A model generated the notes under the pieces. It was not told where the DNA came from. It did not search any database and saw only the letters and a list, made by a program, of their open reading frames with translations. A DNA stretch of 64,000 nucleotides, from positions 62,001 through 126,000 of the forward strand of contig NZ_JARRAH010000002.1 of the NCBI RefSeq assembly GCF_030553305.1, given 5' to 3'. Made by a program: the position numbers and the translations under genes. This stretch comes from Halomarina ordinaria. Lineage in GTDB: Archaea > Halobacteriota > Halobacteria > Halobacteriales > Haloarculaceae. Shown piece after piece: positions 18,504-26,898 of the stretch (the stretch's first letter is position 1; the number at the start of each line of letters is the position of its first letter).

Positions 18504-19010
18504 ATGGGTCATCTGGACGATATCACGCTTCGTGAGCTCCACGATGCACTGGAACGGGTCGAGGGCAAGAAGCCGACACAGCGGGTACTGGCGGCAATCG
18601 CCTACAAGCGTGGAATTTCGCAGACGGAACTCGCTGAATGGCACAACGTCCAGCGCAAGACTATTTACAGTTGGCTCTGCCGGCTGGATCCCGATTCGAT
18701 CGCACAGTCCGCGACCGACGCTTACCGGCCCGGAAGGCCACGAAAGCTCTCCCCCGATCAGCAACGTCGGTTGAAGCGGACCCTACGCGTTCCTCCCACA
18801 GACGTCGGACTCGACGCGCAGACGTGGACACCGACGCTCGTCCAGACACATCTCCAGGCGGAGTTCGGAGTCGAGTATTCCCTACCCAGCTGTCGCCGAC
18901 TTATGCGAGAAGCGGGGCTCTCCTACCAGGAACTCCATCGGTCAGTCACCGGAGGTACGGACGAAAGTCGAGACGGCGTACCCTCGAAGACGAGCAGGAT
19001 ATGGCGGTAG
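18504..19010 (+). pseudogene. IS630-type transposase, N-terminal remnant
   Basis: A 168-residue frame. The N-terminal helix-turn-helix (LAAIAYKRGISQTELAEWHN, then RKTIYSWLCRL) and second winged helix (VDYSLPSC-type, here EYSLPSCRRLMREAGLSYQ) match the DNA-binding half of haloarchaeal IS630 transposases. After SYQ the frame departs into Arg/Ser-rich sequence and stops. The DDE half that should follow (about 180 residues) is absent downstream in any frame. No clear ends or TA duplication were found. It is a dead remnant. Confidence 0.75.
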
Positions 19011-19460
19011 ACAACGATATATCGGAAGTTATATAGTTCGTCCGAATATCGTTCGTAGATTCACAACTCGTCGACGCTTCGCTATCCAAACCGTGGTCTG
19101 CTCAAATTATTTCTGGAACTGAATACTGGCCGAACAACGAGACGCTATATTGTGTATTTACTTTTAATGCTTATGTGAACACCTGCACAAGATCGCCTGT
19201 TCGATTTCCAACTCATCGTCGTTCGAATGCCTCGTGTGCACCTCGTTTGCCCCATGACCGTCCTCCGGCGAACTCGCGAAGAACAGTCTAACTAGTCCAA
19301 GAAACGATAATCCGTTCGTCAGAGCCACCACACAAGCTAATACTCGTGAGAGTGACGGTGACGATATGCGGACGCTCGCAAGGACGGAGAGAGTGGTGAC
19401 TCGTCCGTTCCCCGGTCACTGGAGGACGACGCGACGCGAAGGCAACCGGGGTGAGCGTTC
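19011..19460. other. 450-bp intergenic stretch before the MFS gene
   Basis: AT-rich debris following the IS630 remnant, then the presumed promoter region of the MFS gene. No gene seen. Confidence 0.35.
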
Positions 19461-20723
19461 GTGTCAGTGTTGAACCGACTGTTCGGGAGCGACTCGTCTA
19501 TCGTTCACGACCGAGCGTTTCAGGTCCTTCTCTTCGTGAACCTCAGTCCACCGCTTGGGGCTGCACTTGTGTCACCACTACTGGATACCCTGACGGGGAA
19601 GTACGGCGTCACGGAGGCGCAGATCGGTCTCGTGATGACAGCGTTTACAGCCCCGAGTATCGTCCTCATTCCAGTCATCGGAGTACTCGCCGACCGTTAC
19701 GGTCGGAAAAGCGTCATGCTCTGTGGTCTCCTGTTGTTCGGAATTGGTGGGACCGCGCTCGCGTTCACGACGGATTTCCGTACTGTCCTGTTCCTTCGGT
19801 TCGTCCAAGGGATTGGGTTCGGTGGGCTGACACCGATTATTGTCGCCAGTATCGGTGACTTCTACGAAGGAGAGGCAGAGGCGACAGCACAGGGAATCCG
19901 GTTCGCGAGTTCTGGCCTCACGCTACTCCTGTTCCCGTTCCTTGGTGGGGTGCTCGTGGCGCTCGCCTGGAACGCCCCGTTCGTCGTCTATGCGTTGCCG
20001 TTCCCCGCAGCAGTGCTTCTGTACCACTACTTCGAGGAGCCACTGGACGTACGCACGGAACGGCGGGCTATGACTGGAATCGACGACCTACTGGCGTTCA
20101 TTCGGCATCGTCGTGCCGCCGCGCTATTGCTCGGTCGCAGTATCCCGAACTTCGTCTACCTCTCGTTTCTCACGTACAATTCGTTTATCGTCGTCCGGGG
20201 TGGAGGCGGCACTCCTGAACAGGCGGGGCTTCTCGTTGCAGTGACGAGCATCGCGCACGCACTTACGGCGACTCAAGCTGGGCGAGTAACGGCACACTTC
20301 GCCTCGCGTTTCTACCCCCTAACGGGCGCATCGATCGCGCTGGGTGGCGGCCTTGCCCTATTGGGAGCCGCACCGAACTTCGCCACCGTTGTCTTCGCAG
20401 GGGTCGCGGTAGGTGCAGGGTTCGGCCTTTCACTCTCGCTCTATCGAAGTATCTTGACGGGCATCGCCCCTCCGGAAATCCGCGGGGGAATCGTGAGCAC
20501 CGGGTCGTCGCTTGGGCGAGTCACCTCGACGCTTGCTCCGCTCGCGCTTGGAACGGTCGTTGGACTCTGGCGACCGGTCCTCGGCTTTACCCCCGCCGTC
20601 CGAGGAGCTGTCATCGTCGCCGGCGTTGCCAGTGCTCTCTGTGGGGTCATCTCGCTCGTCGTCGCGTATCGAGCGCCCCCACTTGCGACGGAACGAACCG
20701 AACCTGTCTCCGGTGATGACTGA
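19461..20723 (+). CDS. MFS transporter
   Basis: A 420-residue carrier of the major facilitator superfamily with about 12 membrane segments. The signature loop between TM2 and TM3 reads GVLADRYGRKSVML (about residues 74-87), and the central loop has the usual basic stretch (EPLDVRTERRA). The family includes drug/H+ antiporters and sugar or acid carriers; this one resembles the YdhP/EmrD-like drug group, but location next to a catabolic region leaves import or export of an organic acid open. The GTG at 19461 is the only start that keeps a short cytoplasmic N-terminus. It converges with the CoA-transferase gene. Confidence 0.85.
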   Translation: MSVLNRLFGSDSSIVHDRAFQVLLFVNLSPPLGAALVSPLLDTLTGKYGVTEAQIGLVMTAFTAPSIVLIPVIGVLADRYGRKSVMLCGLLLFGIGGTALAFTTDFRTVLFLRFVQGIGFGGLTPIIVASIGDFYEGEAEATAQGIRFASSGLTLLLFPFLGGVLVALAWNAPFVVYALPFPAAVLLYHYFEEPLDVRTERRAMTGIDDLLAFIRHRRAAALLLGRSIPNFVYLSFLTYNSFIVVRGGGGTPEQAGLLVAVTSIAHALTATQAGRVTAHFASRFYPLTGASIALGGGLALLGAAPNFATVVFAGVAVGAGFGLSLSLYRSILTGIAPPEIRGGIVSTGSSLGRVTSTLAPLALGTVVGLWRPVLGFTPAVRGAVIVAGVASALCGVISLVVAYRAPPLATERTEPVSGDD

Positions 20724-20762
20724 CTGTCGGCTATCGGTACCCACAGAATCAACCCTCGTGAC

Positions 20763-21944
20763 TCACCCTCCCAGCCCCGCTAGTTCCTCGGGAGTGAGAA
20801 CCGATCCGAGGACAGCATCAGTGTGTTCCCCGAGGCTGGGCGGCGTCCGGTTGAGGTCGGTCCGGAGCGACGAGAACAGGAGGGGGACGGTGACCAGTGT
20901 CAGTTCAGTATCGCCCACCGTCTCCGTCGTCGTGTATGGTGCCGATAAGAGGTGCTCGTCTTCGAACACCTCGGTGGTATCCCGGACGGGGGCGCCAGGG
21001 ACGCCGTGTTGCCGGAACCGCGCGAACCACTCGTCGGCAGAGTTGCGCGCGAACAGCGGTTCGAGGATCTCTTGGAGTGTCTCCCGGTTCGCCACTCGGT
21101 CGGTGTTCGACGCGAATCGCGGGTCGTCCCTGAGGTCCGGACGGTCAATGGCGTCGCAGAACGACTGCCACGACCCTTCACTCCCGATAGCGACGGCGAA
21201 CCACCCATCGGCCGTCTGGAACGTCCGGTAGGGGGCGAGCGTCGGATGAACAGTCCCCGTTCTGGGATAGGGGGAATCCGTCGCGAAAGTGTAGCCCGCC
21301 CGCTCGGTCAGCCACGACGCGAGCCCCCCGTACATCGGCGCCTCTACGTACTGCCCCCCAACCTCGTCTCTGGCCGAGAGGGCGGCGAGCACGCCGATGA
21401 CAGCGTACATCCCCGCGCAGATGTCCCCGATAGGAAGTCCCGGGCGGAGCGGCGGGCCGTCCGCAGTGCCAGTGACGCTCATGCTCCCGCTCAACGCCTG
21501 GACCACCATGTCGAACGCCGGCAGGTCTCGGTACGTCCCACTCGCGAACCCGGAGATGGAACAGTACACCAGGTCCGGATTTGCCGCCGAGAGCGCGTCG
21601 TAGCCCAACCCCCAGCGTTCCATCGTGTTCGGGCGGTAGTTCTCGATGATGACGTCGGCGGTGGATGCGAGGCGTTCGAACGCCGCCGTTCCCGGCGGCG
21701 TCGAGAGATCGAGGGTGACGCTCTTCTTCCCGCCGTTCAGTGACGCGAAGTACGCGGTCGTGTCGGTCCCTTCGAGCGTCGGCTGGACGGCGCGCGTTAG
21801 GTCGCCACGACCGGGGTGTTCTATCTTGATGATCTCCGCGCCGAGGTCTCCCAGGATGAGGGTCGCGAAGGGGCCCGAGAGCATCTGCGTGCAGTCGATG
21901 ATACGCGTGCCGGCTAGCGGCGTCGGGCGCTCGGTGGTCAGCAT
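20763..21944 (-). CDS. Class III CoA-transferase (CaiB/BaiF)
   Basis: A 393-residue family III CoA-transferase. The N-terminal PLAGTRIIDCTQMLSGPFAT and GDLGAEIIKIEHP blocks are typical. The likely catalytic Asp is in LPIGDICAGM, where the family uses an Asp to form the acyl anhydride. It moves CoA from a donor such as succinyl-CoA to an organic acid. ATG 21944 is preferred over an upstream GTG at 21983. It is divergent (about 100 bp) from the dehydratase-like gene at 22048, so the two may share a control region and act in sequence, CoA activation followed by dehydration or hydroxylation. The donor and acceptor acids cannot be told from sequence. Confidence 0.9.
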   Translation of the reverse strand: MLTTERPTPLAGTRIIDCTQMLSGPFATLILGDLGAEIIKIEHPGRGDLTRAVQPTLEGTDTTAYFASLNGGKKSVTLDLSTPPGTAAFERLASTADVIIENYRPNTMERWGLGYDALSAANPDLVYCSISGFASGTYRDLPAFDMVVQALSGSMSVTGTADGPPLRPGLPIGDICAGMYAVIGVLAALSARDEVGGQYVEAPMYGGLASWLTERAGYTFATDSPYPRTGTVHPTLAPYRTFQTADGWFAVAIGSEGSWQSFCDAIDRPDLRDDPRFASNTDRVANRETLQEILEPLFARNSADEWFARFRQHGVPGAPVRDTTEVFEDEHLLSAPYTTTETVGDTELTLVTVPLLFSSLRTDLNRTPPSLGEHTDAVLGSVLTPEELAGLGG

Positions 21945-22047
21945 CGGTCGGAGTACGGTAGAGTCACTGTTAACTTTTGGCACGTATGGTACCGACGCGA
22001 CGAACGCCGTCTCAGCACTTATGTTGCCTGGTACGGTCGTTGTTCAC

Positions 22048-23532
22048 ATGGCACTCAGAACGAGCGACGAGTTCGTCGACGGACTGTCGGACGGTCGGGA
22101 GGTCTACTACGGCGGAGCGCGAGTCGAGGACGTCACGACGCATCCAGTCCTCTCGACTTCGGTCGAACACGCCGCCTCGGAGTTCGACGCGCAGTTCGAC
22201 GCCCCTGACGTGTTCGTCACCGAACGTGATGGAGAGCGCTTCTCCCGGTACTTCGAACCGGTCGAGGACCAAGGCACACTCGAGCGACGGCGGCGTCTCG
22301 TCCGTGAGAGCACCTGCCAGTCCGACGGGGTGTTCAACTGCATCCGAGCTATCGGTAGCGACGGGTTGCACGCGCTTGCGGCCGTTCTCCCGGCCGTAGA
22401 CGAGCGACAGGGGACTGCGTACACTACGCGTCTACGCTCGCAACTCGAGCGGGTTCGTCGGGCGGACCTGGGAGTGGCCGTTGCGATGACCGACGCGAAG
22501 GGTGATCGGAGCAAACGGCCGTCGGAGCAGACGGTTGCCGACACGTATGTCAGGGTTGTCGAACGCCGTCCGGACGGTATCGTGATTCGGGGTGCGAAAG
22601 TCCACACGTCTCACGGGCCGGTGAGCGACGAACTACTCGTCCTCCCCGGACGGGGACTCGCAGCGGACGAAGAGGACTTCGCCGTCGCCTGTCTCGTTCC
22701 TTGCGAAGCGTCGGGACTTCGGTTCGTCTGTCGCCGGAGTTGGGGGGACGTCGACGCACGGGACGCACCGGTGAGCAGTCGTCGGGACGAGATCGAATCG
22801 GTGACGCTCTTCGACGATGTCTTCGTCCCCGCAGAGCGGGTCTTCCTCGATGGGTACCCGAACGCCGCGGGAGAGGTGGTTGAGGCGTTCGCGACCTACC
22901 ACCGGTTCACCGCGCTCTGCTACCGCCCGGAGTTCGTCGACCTCCTCCTTGGCGTCGTAGAGTTACTCGCCGAGTCGAACGGTCTCTCGGACGCACGGGG
23001 CGTCCGCCGGGCGCGGACGGACCTCATCGAGTACATCGAGACGGTGCGAGGACTAGCGGTTGCGGCGGCCGCAACACCGGCGATTCGTAATGGTCGGTAC
23101 CTTCCGAACCCGACCTACTGCAACGTCGGGAAGCACCGATTTGCGAGCGAGTACCACGACGTCTGCCGGACGGTCCAGGATATTGCGGGAGGCCTCGCGG
23201 TCACCGTCCCGCCCGTGGCAGCGTTCGACGACGATACTGTTGGCGAGACGCTCACGGACGTCCTTGGTGGCTCTGACGGGTGGGACGGTCGGAGACGTCG
23301 GGCACTGTTCGCGCTCGTGAGCGACCTCACCGTCAGCCGGTTCGCCGGTTGGCAAGAGGTCCTCAGCCTCCACGGGGAAGGGTCGCTCGCTGCCCAGCGA
23401 CGGTCGATGCACGCTGCCTACGACCGCGCCGCGGCCACCGACCGGGCCAGGGTACTCCTCGACCGCGCCGTCGGGACGGAGAACAACACGCCAGGTGGGG
23501 GGTCGGAGGCCCCGTCACGCAACAACCGTTAA
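22048..23532 (+). CDS. 4-hydroxybutyryl-CoA dehydratase / HpaB-family flavoprotein
   Basis: A 494-residue protein of the acyl-CoA-dehydrogenase-like flavoproteins that includes 4-hydroxyphenylacetate 3-monooxygenase (HpaB) and 4-hydroxybutyryl-CoA dehydratase (AbfD). The N-terminus (RTSDEFVDGLSDGREVYYGG) and the later NVGKHRFASEYHD...QDIAGG block match the family. Two cysteines near residues 91 and 98 (TCQSDGVFNCIRAIG) lie in the region where AbfD holds its 4Fe-4S cluster, but the spacing differs from AbfD, so cluster binding is uncertain. With a neighbouring CoA-transferase, hydratases and a CMD protein, a CoA-ester substrate is likelier than a free phenol. ATG 22048 gives the usual start. 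Confidence 0.8.
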   Translation: MALRTSDEFVDGLSDGREVYYGGARVEDVTTHPVLSTSVEHAASEFDAQFDAPDVFVTERDGERFSRYFEPVEDQGTLERRRRLVRESTCQSDGVFNCIRAIGSDGLHALAAVLPAVDERQGTAYTTRLRSQLERVRRADLGVAVAMTDAKGDRSKRPSEQTVADTYVRVVERRPDGIVIRGAKVHTSHGPVSDELLVLPGRGLAADEEDFAVACLVPCEASGLRFVCRRSWGDVDARDAPVSSRRDEIESVTLFDDVFVPAERVFLDGYPNAAGEVVEAFATYHRFTALCYRPEFVDLLLGVVELLAESNGLSDARGVRRARTDLIEYIETVRGLAVAAAATPAIRNGRYLPNPTYCNVGKHRFASEYHDVCRTVQDIAGGLAVTVPPVAAFDDDTVGETLTDVLGGSDGWDGRRRRALFALVSDLTVSRFAGWQEVLSLHGEGSLAAQRRSMHAAYDRAAATDRARVLLDRAVGTENNTPGGGSEAPSRNNR

Positions 23533-23559
23533 CACGTAGTGCGCCGACTCTCGGCCGAC

Positions 23560-24057
23560 ATGGCACGGATCACGCTCCCTACTCGAGAGGACCTCCCCGA
23601 AGAGTACCGCTATCTACTCGGCGAGGACGCACTCGGCGACCTCGACTTGCTGCGAGCGATGGGCACCAACCCGCGGATACTCCAGACGTACATGCGCCAC
23701 GGCACCGCGCTGTGGCGCGAGGCAGGGCTCTCCGTCCGGCAGGTCGAACTGGCCATCCTGACGATCGCCCGGACGCTCGAATCGACCTACGAGTGGTTCC
23801 AGCACGTCGACATCGCCCGCGACGTGGATCTCACTGACGAGGAGATACGCGCCGTCGGTGGCCGCGACGATGGGCCGTTCGACGACAACGAGCGCACGCT
23901 TCTTCGCTACGCCCGAGTGGCGGCGAACGACGATGTCTCGACCGACGTTCACGGTTCACTCGTTGCCGCCTTCAACGAGGTCACGGTCGCCGGAACCGCG
24001 GCGCTCGTCGCGCACTACGTCGCGACCGGTCGATTCGTCTCCGTCCTCGCCGTCTAA
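23560..24057 (+). CDS. Carboxymuconolactone decarboxylase-family protein
   Basis: A 165-residue all-helical CMD/AhpD-like protein. RVELAILTIAR-type core (here SVRQVELAILTIARTLESTY) is followed by EWFQHVDIARDVDLTDEEI. The CxxC pair of AhpD peroxidases is absent, the first position being Glu-Ser, so peroxidase activity is unlikely. The gene follows the dehydratase-like gene by 27 bp and is probably co-transcribed. CMD-fold proteins in such operons act as lactone decarboxylases or have no assigned activity. Confidence 0.85.
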   Translation: MARITLPTREDLPEEYRYLLGEDALGDLDLLRAMGTNPRILQTYMRHGTALWREAGLSVRQVELAILTIARTLESTYEWFQHVDIARDVDLTDEEIRAVGGRDDGPFDDNERTLLRYARVAANDDVSTDVHGSLVAAFNEVTVAGTAALVAHYVATGRFVSVLAV

Positions 24058-24138
24058 CCGGAGGTGACGCCCTATCGGTGGGACCTCTCACAGAAGGATT
24101 GCCGAGGAGTGACCGACACCCCGTACGCGCCCCCTTCT

Positions 24139-24963
24139 TCAGTACCGCCATTCGGGGTCGCGCCCTGCGAGGAACGCGTCGATACCCTCGTCCTTCTCGC
24201 CGGAAGCGAACAGCGTCGTGAAGAGCTCCCGTTCGTACTCAAGTCCGGTGTCGAGGGGTGTCTGGTAACTCGCTCGAATCGCCCGTTTGGCCGTCCGCAA
24301 CGCGAGCGCACTCTTCGTCGAGAGCGCCGTCGCGATGTCAGTAACCCGCTCGTCGAGCGCGTCGTCGTCGTCGCACATCTCGTCGACCAGACCGATATCC
24401 ACCGCCTCGGGGGCATCAATGTGTTCGCCGGTCAGTATCAGCCGCGACGCTCGACCCGCGCCGACGAGGCGCGGGAGTCGCTGCGTCCCGCCACCACCCG
24501 GGAAAATCCCGAGGTTGATTTCGGGGAGACCGAGCGTTGCCTCGCGGTGGGCGATGCGGATGTCGCTGGCCATCGCGAGTTCGCAACCGCCGCCGAGCGC
24601 GTACCCCGTGATGCGTGCGACGACCGGTACGGGGAGTTCCGCGATTCGCCGGTAGATGGGCACGTCTTCTAGAGCAGCACGCTGTTCGAGCGCGTCTCTA
24701 TCGCGCATATCACGGACATCTCCGCCCGCGGCGAATGCGCCGGCCGCCGCCGAACCGGTGAGTACCACACCCTTGAGCCCGTCAGCGGTTGCCAGCGCGT
24801 CGCAGACGTCACAGAGTTCCTGCCGAAGCGCCACGTTGAGGGCGTTGCGCCGGTCAGGACGATCGAGTTCGACCGTGACGACATCCGGTGCGTACTCGTC
24901 GGAGGTGACGGCGAGGAGGCTCGTCGCGTCGTCGACCGCAGCCATTCTATCTCGGTCGTCCAT
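24139..24963 (-). CDS. Enoyl-CoA hydratase
   Basis: A 274-residue crotonase with both catalytic glutamates: Glu128 in ALGGGCELAMASD and Glu148 in GLPEINLGIFPGGGGTQ, with the correct 20-residue spacing. The oxyanion-hole block FAAGGDVRDM is present. It should hydrate 2-enoyl-CoA esters to 3-hydroxyacyl-CoA. It is the last gene of a minus-strand run that begins with the MaoC pair. ATG 24963 lies 29 bp after the stop of the second crotonase-like gene. Confidence 0.93.
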   Translation of the reverse strand: MDDRDRMAAVDDATSLLAVTSDEYAPDVVTVELDRPDRRNALNVALRQELCDVCDALATADGLKGVVLTGSAAAGAFAAGGDVRDMRDRDALEQRAALEDVPIYRRIAELPVPVVARITGYALGGGCELAMASDIRIAHREATLGLPEINLGIFPGGGGTQRLPRLVGAGRASRLILTGEHIDAPEAVDIGLVDEMCDDDDALDERVTDIATALSTKSALALRTAKRAIRASYQTPLDTGLEYERELFTTLFASGEKDEGIDAFLAGRDPEWRY

Positions 24964-24992
24964 CGGTCGTGTCCGGGCGCAGGCGGTCGGGT

Positions 24993-25769
24993 TCAGTACT
25001 CACGGTCGAAGTCGGGCGCTCGCTTCTCATTGAATGCCGCGACAGCCTCGTGATGTTCGGCGTCGTTCACGCAGAGCCACTGGTACTCGATGGCCCGCTC
25101 GGAGTAGTCCTCGTAGCTCTGTTCGGAGTCGATGAGCGCTTTCGTGTGCTGGACGGCTGTCGCAGGCAAGTCACGGACCTCCTCTGCGAACCCGTGGGCC
25201 GCCCCGAGCGGGTCGTCTGTCACCTCAACGGCCAGGCCCAAGTCGACGGCGTCTTCCGGGGTGATGTCCTTCCCCGTGAGGAGGTACTCACGAGCCTTCG
25301 CCTCGCCGATGAGCCGGGGGAGCAACCACCCCCCGCCGTCGCCGGGGATGAGGCCGATTCTGACGAAGCCCTCGCGGAGAAGGGCGTCCGGGGAGAGATA
25401 GCGGACATCGGTCGCGAGCGCGAAGTCGCAGCCCGCGCCCACTGCGGGACCGTCGACGGCCGCCGCGGTCGGCTTCGCGGTCGTGCGGAGCTGTCGGACG
25501 ACGTTCTGGACGCTCCAGAGGTAACCGGCGTAGTCTTCCTTCGTCATCTGTGTCCAGTCGGGCATGCTCCGCACGTCGGCGCCGGAGCAGAACCCGTCGC
25601 CCGCTCCCGTTAGAACGATGGCGTACACGGCGTCGTCTTCCCGCGCGTCGCGAATCGCTTCATTGAGATGGAATATCGTGTCTCTCGTGAACGCGTTGTG
25701 GACGTCCGGGCGATTCATCGTGATGGTCGCGATGCCGCCGTCGACTTCGTACAGGACATCGTCCGTCAT
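24993..25769 (-). CDS. Crotonase-fold protein without the canonical Glu pair
   Basis: A 258-residue crotonase. FCSGADVRSM marks the oxyanion hole and GAGCDFALATDVR the CoA-binding turn. At the two positions where hydratases have Glu it has Asp115 and Phe135, followed by VRIGLIPGDGGGW. The latter block is typical of PaaG-like or ring-cleavage/isomerase members. It is therefore more likely an isomerase, dehalogenase-like or hydrolytic member than a simple hydratase. It sits in a minus-strand operon between a true hydratase and the MaoC pair. Confidence 0.85.
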   Translation of the reverse strand: MTDDVLYEVDGGIATITMNRPDVHNAFTRDTIFHLNEAIRDAREDDAVYAIVLTGAGDGFCSGADVRSMPDWTQMTKEDYAGYLWSVQNVVRQLRTTAKPTAAAVDGPAVGAGCDFALATDVRYLSPDALLREGFVRIGLIPGDGGGWLLPRLIGEAKAREYLLTGKDITPEDAVDLGLAVEVTDDPLGAAHGFAEEVRDLPATAVQHTKALIDSEQSYEDYSERAIEYQWLCVNDAEHHEAVAAFNEKRAPDFDREY

Positions 25770-25856
25770 CGCTCGCTCCTCGCGTCGGCCGCAGTCATCG
25801 CTTCAGTAATGATCGTCATGCTCTCACGTCACAAGGTGATGCGGTGGCGCCCTACT

Positions 25857-26315
25857 TCAATCCATCGGGCTTTTTGCTGTCGGATAGATCGAGGTCGCGG
25901 TTCCGGTGAGTACCACTCCCTCGCCGTCCGAGCGGACCGAGAACTCTATGTCGACGGTCGTTCTGTCATCGCTCCGATCCACTGCTGCGACCGACCCGTC
26001 GACGGTCAAGCTGTCGCCCGGCCACACCTGGGCGGCGAACCGCGTCGAGAACGAGGTGAGCACTCCGACCCCGACCCAGTCGACGACGAAGCGTGAGGCG
26101 ACACCCGCGGTGAACATCCCCTGGGCGAAGACGCTCGGGTAGCCCGCCTCGCGGGCGAACGGTTCGTCGTAGTGTACGGGGTTGAAGTCGCCGCTCGCCC
26201 CCGCGTAGCGAACGAAGTCTTCGCGAGACAGGTCTTCGACTTCGACGGTCGGGCCCCCATCGCCGACCGCCACGGTCGCCGGGTCGAGCGTCGACCCGCC
26301 GGTGATCTCAGTCAT
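25857..26315 (-). CDS. MaoC-family hydratase subunit (catalytic)
   Basis: A 152-residue single hot-dog domain. The hydratase-2 motif YAGASGDFNPVHYDEPFAR supplies the catalytic Asp and His (about residues 42 and 47), followed by GMFTAGVASR. It likely forms a heterodimer with the preceding gene product, as in split MaoC hydratases (HadAB-type or mesaconyl/itaconyl-CoA-type). Start ATG 26315 overlaps the end of the partner gene, so the pair is coupled. The reaction is R-specific (de)hydration of a 3-hydroxyacyl-CoA or branched dicarboxyl-CoA. Confidence 0.9.
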   Translation of the reverse strand: MTEITGGSTLDPATVAVGDGGPTVEVEDLSREDFVRYAGASGDFNPVHYDEPFAREAGYPSVFAQGMFTAGVASRFVVDWVGVGVLTSFSTRFAAQVWPGDSLTVDGSVAAVDRSDDRTTVDIEFSVRSDGEGVVLTGTATSIYPTAKSPMD

Positions 26316-26847
26316 CCCGGCCCACCGCACTCTGGTCGTTCGTGTCTCGGTCGTCCGTTATCGCTCCCTCTGTTTCGATGCGCGTGTTCTCGACCCGAGC
26401 GACGCGCGTCCCGTCGGCGGCGGTGAACGTTGTCTCGAATACAGCGAACGTCATCGTTCCCCCGCGGCTCCCCATCCGCTGGTAGACGTCCGCGAGCGTC
26501 GTCTTCCCGGACAGCGTGTCGCCGACGAACACCGGCTGGTCGTACTCGTAGCGCTGCTGTCCGTGAATCGTGTGACGCGGGTCGAGGCCGAGGTCGAACC
26601 CGAAGTCGATGCCGACGCCCTCTGGTCGGTAGCGCTGGAAGTACCAAGTCCGGAGAAACGTCGGGGGGGCAGGAACGTGGTCGAGCCCCGCATCGCGGGC
26701 GGTGTCGGGGTCGCGGTAGAGTGGGTTCGGATCGTGAATCGCCGCCGCGAACTCCTGAACCTTCCCCGGTTCCACCGTCAGGTCCTCGACGGTCGTCTTC
26801 GTCTCGCCGATACGCGCTTTCAGGTCAGCTAGTGGATACGACGGCAT
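26308..26847 (-). CDS. MaoC-like dehydratase partner subunit (FAS1-type N domain)
   Basis: A 179-residue hot-dog protein of the MaoC_dehydrat_N/FAS1-dehydratase type. In the motif region it reads IHDPNPLYRD, with Tyr at the place of the catalytic His, so it is expected to be the structural, CoA-binding partner of the catalytic subunit encoded just downstream with an 8-bp overlap. It has the usual VPAPPTFLRTWYF block. First gene of the minus-strand run 26847-24139. Confidence 0.88.
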   Translation of the reverse strand: MPSYPLADLKARIGETKTTVEDLTVEPGKVQEFAAAIHDPNPLYRDPDTARDAGLDHVPAPPTFLRTWYFQRYRPEGVGIDFGFDLGLDPRHTIHGQQRYEYDQPVFVGDTLSGKTTLADVYQRMGSRGGTMTFAVFETTFTAADGTRVARVENTRIETEGAITDDRDTNDQSAVGRDD

Positions 26848-26898
26848 GGGTCGACGCGCTACCGATGGAGAGGAGCGATAAATAGCTATGCCCCCGGT

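Noticed and set aside
18504-19010. Functional IS630 element.
   Set aside because: The catalytic DDE half is absent and no inverted ends or TA duplication can be placed.
22048-23532. Reading the HpaB/AbfD-type gene as evidence of the 3-hydroxypropionate/4-hydroxybutyrate carbon-fixation cycle.
   Set aside because: No acetyl-CoA carboxylase, methylmalonyl-CoA mutase or other cycle enzymes are present, and the cluster cysteine spacing does not match AbfD.
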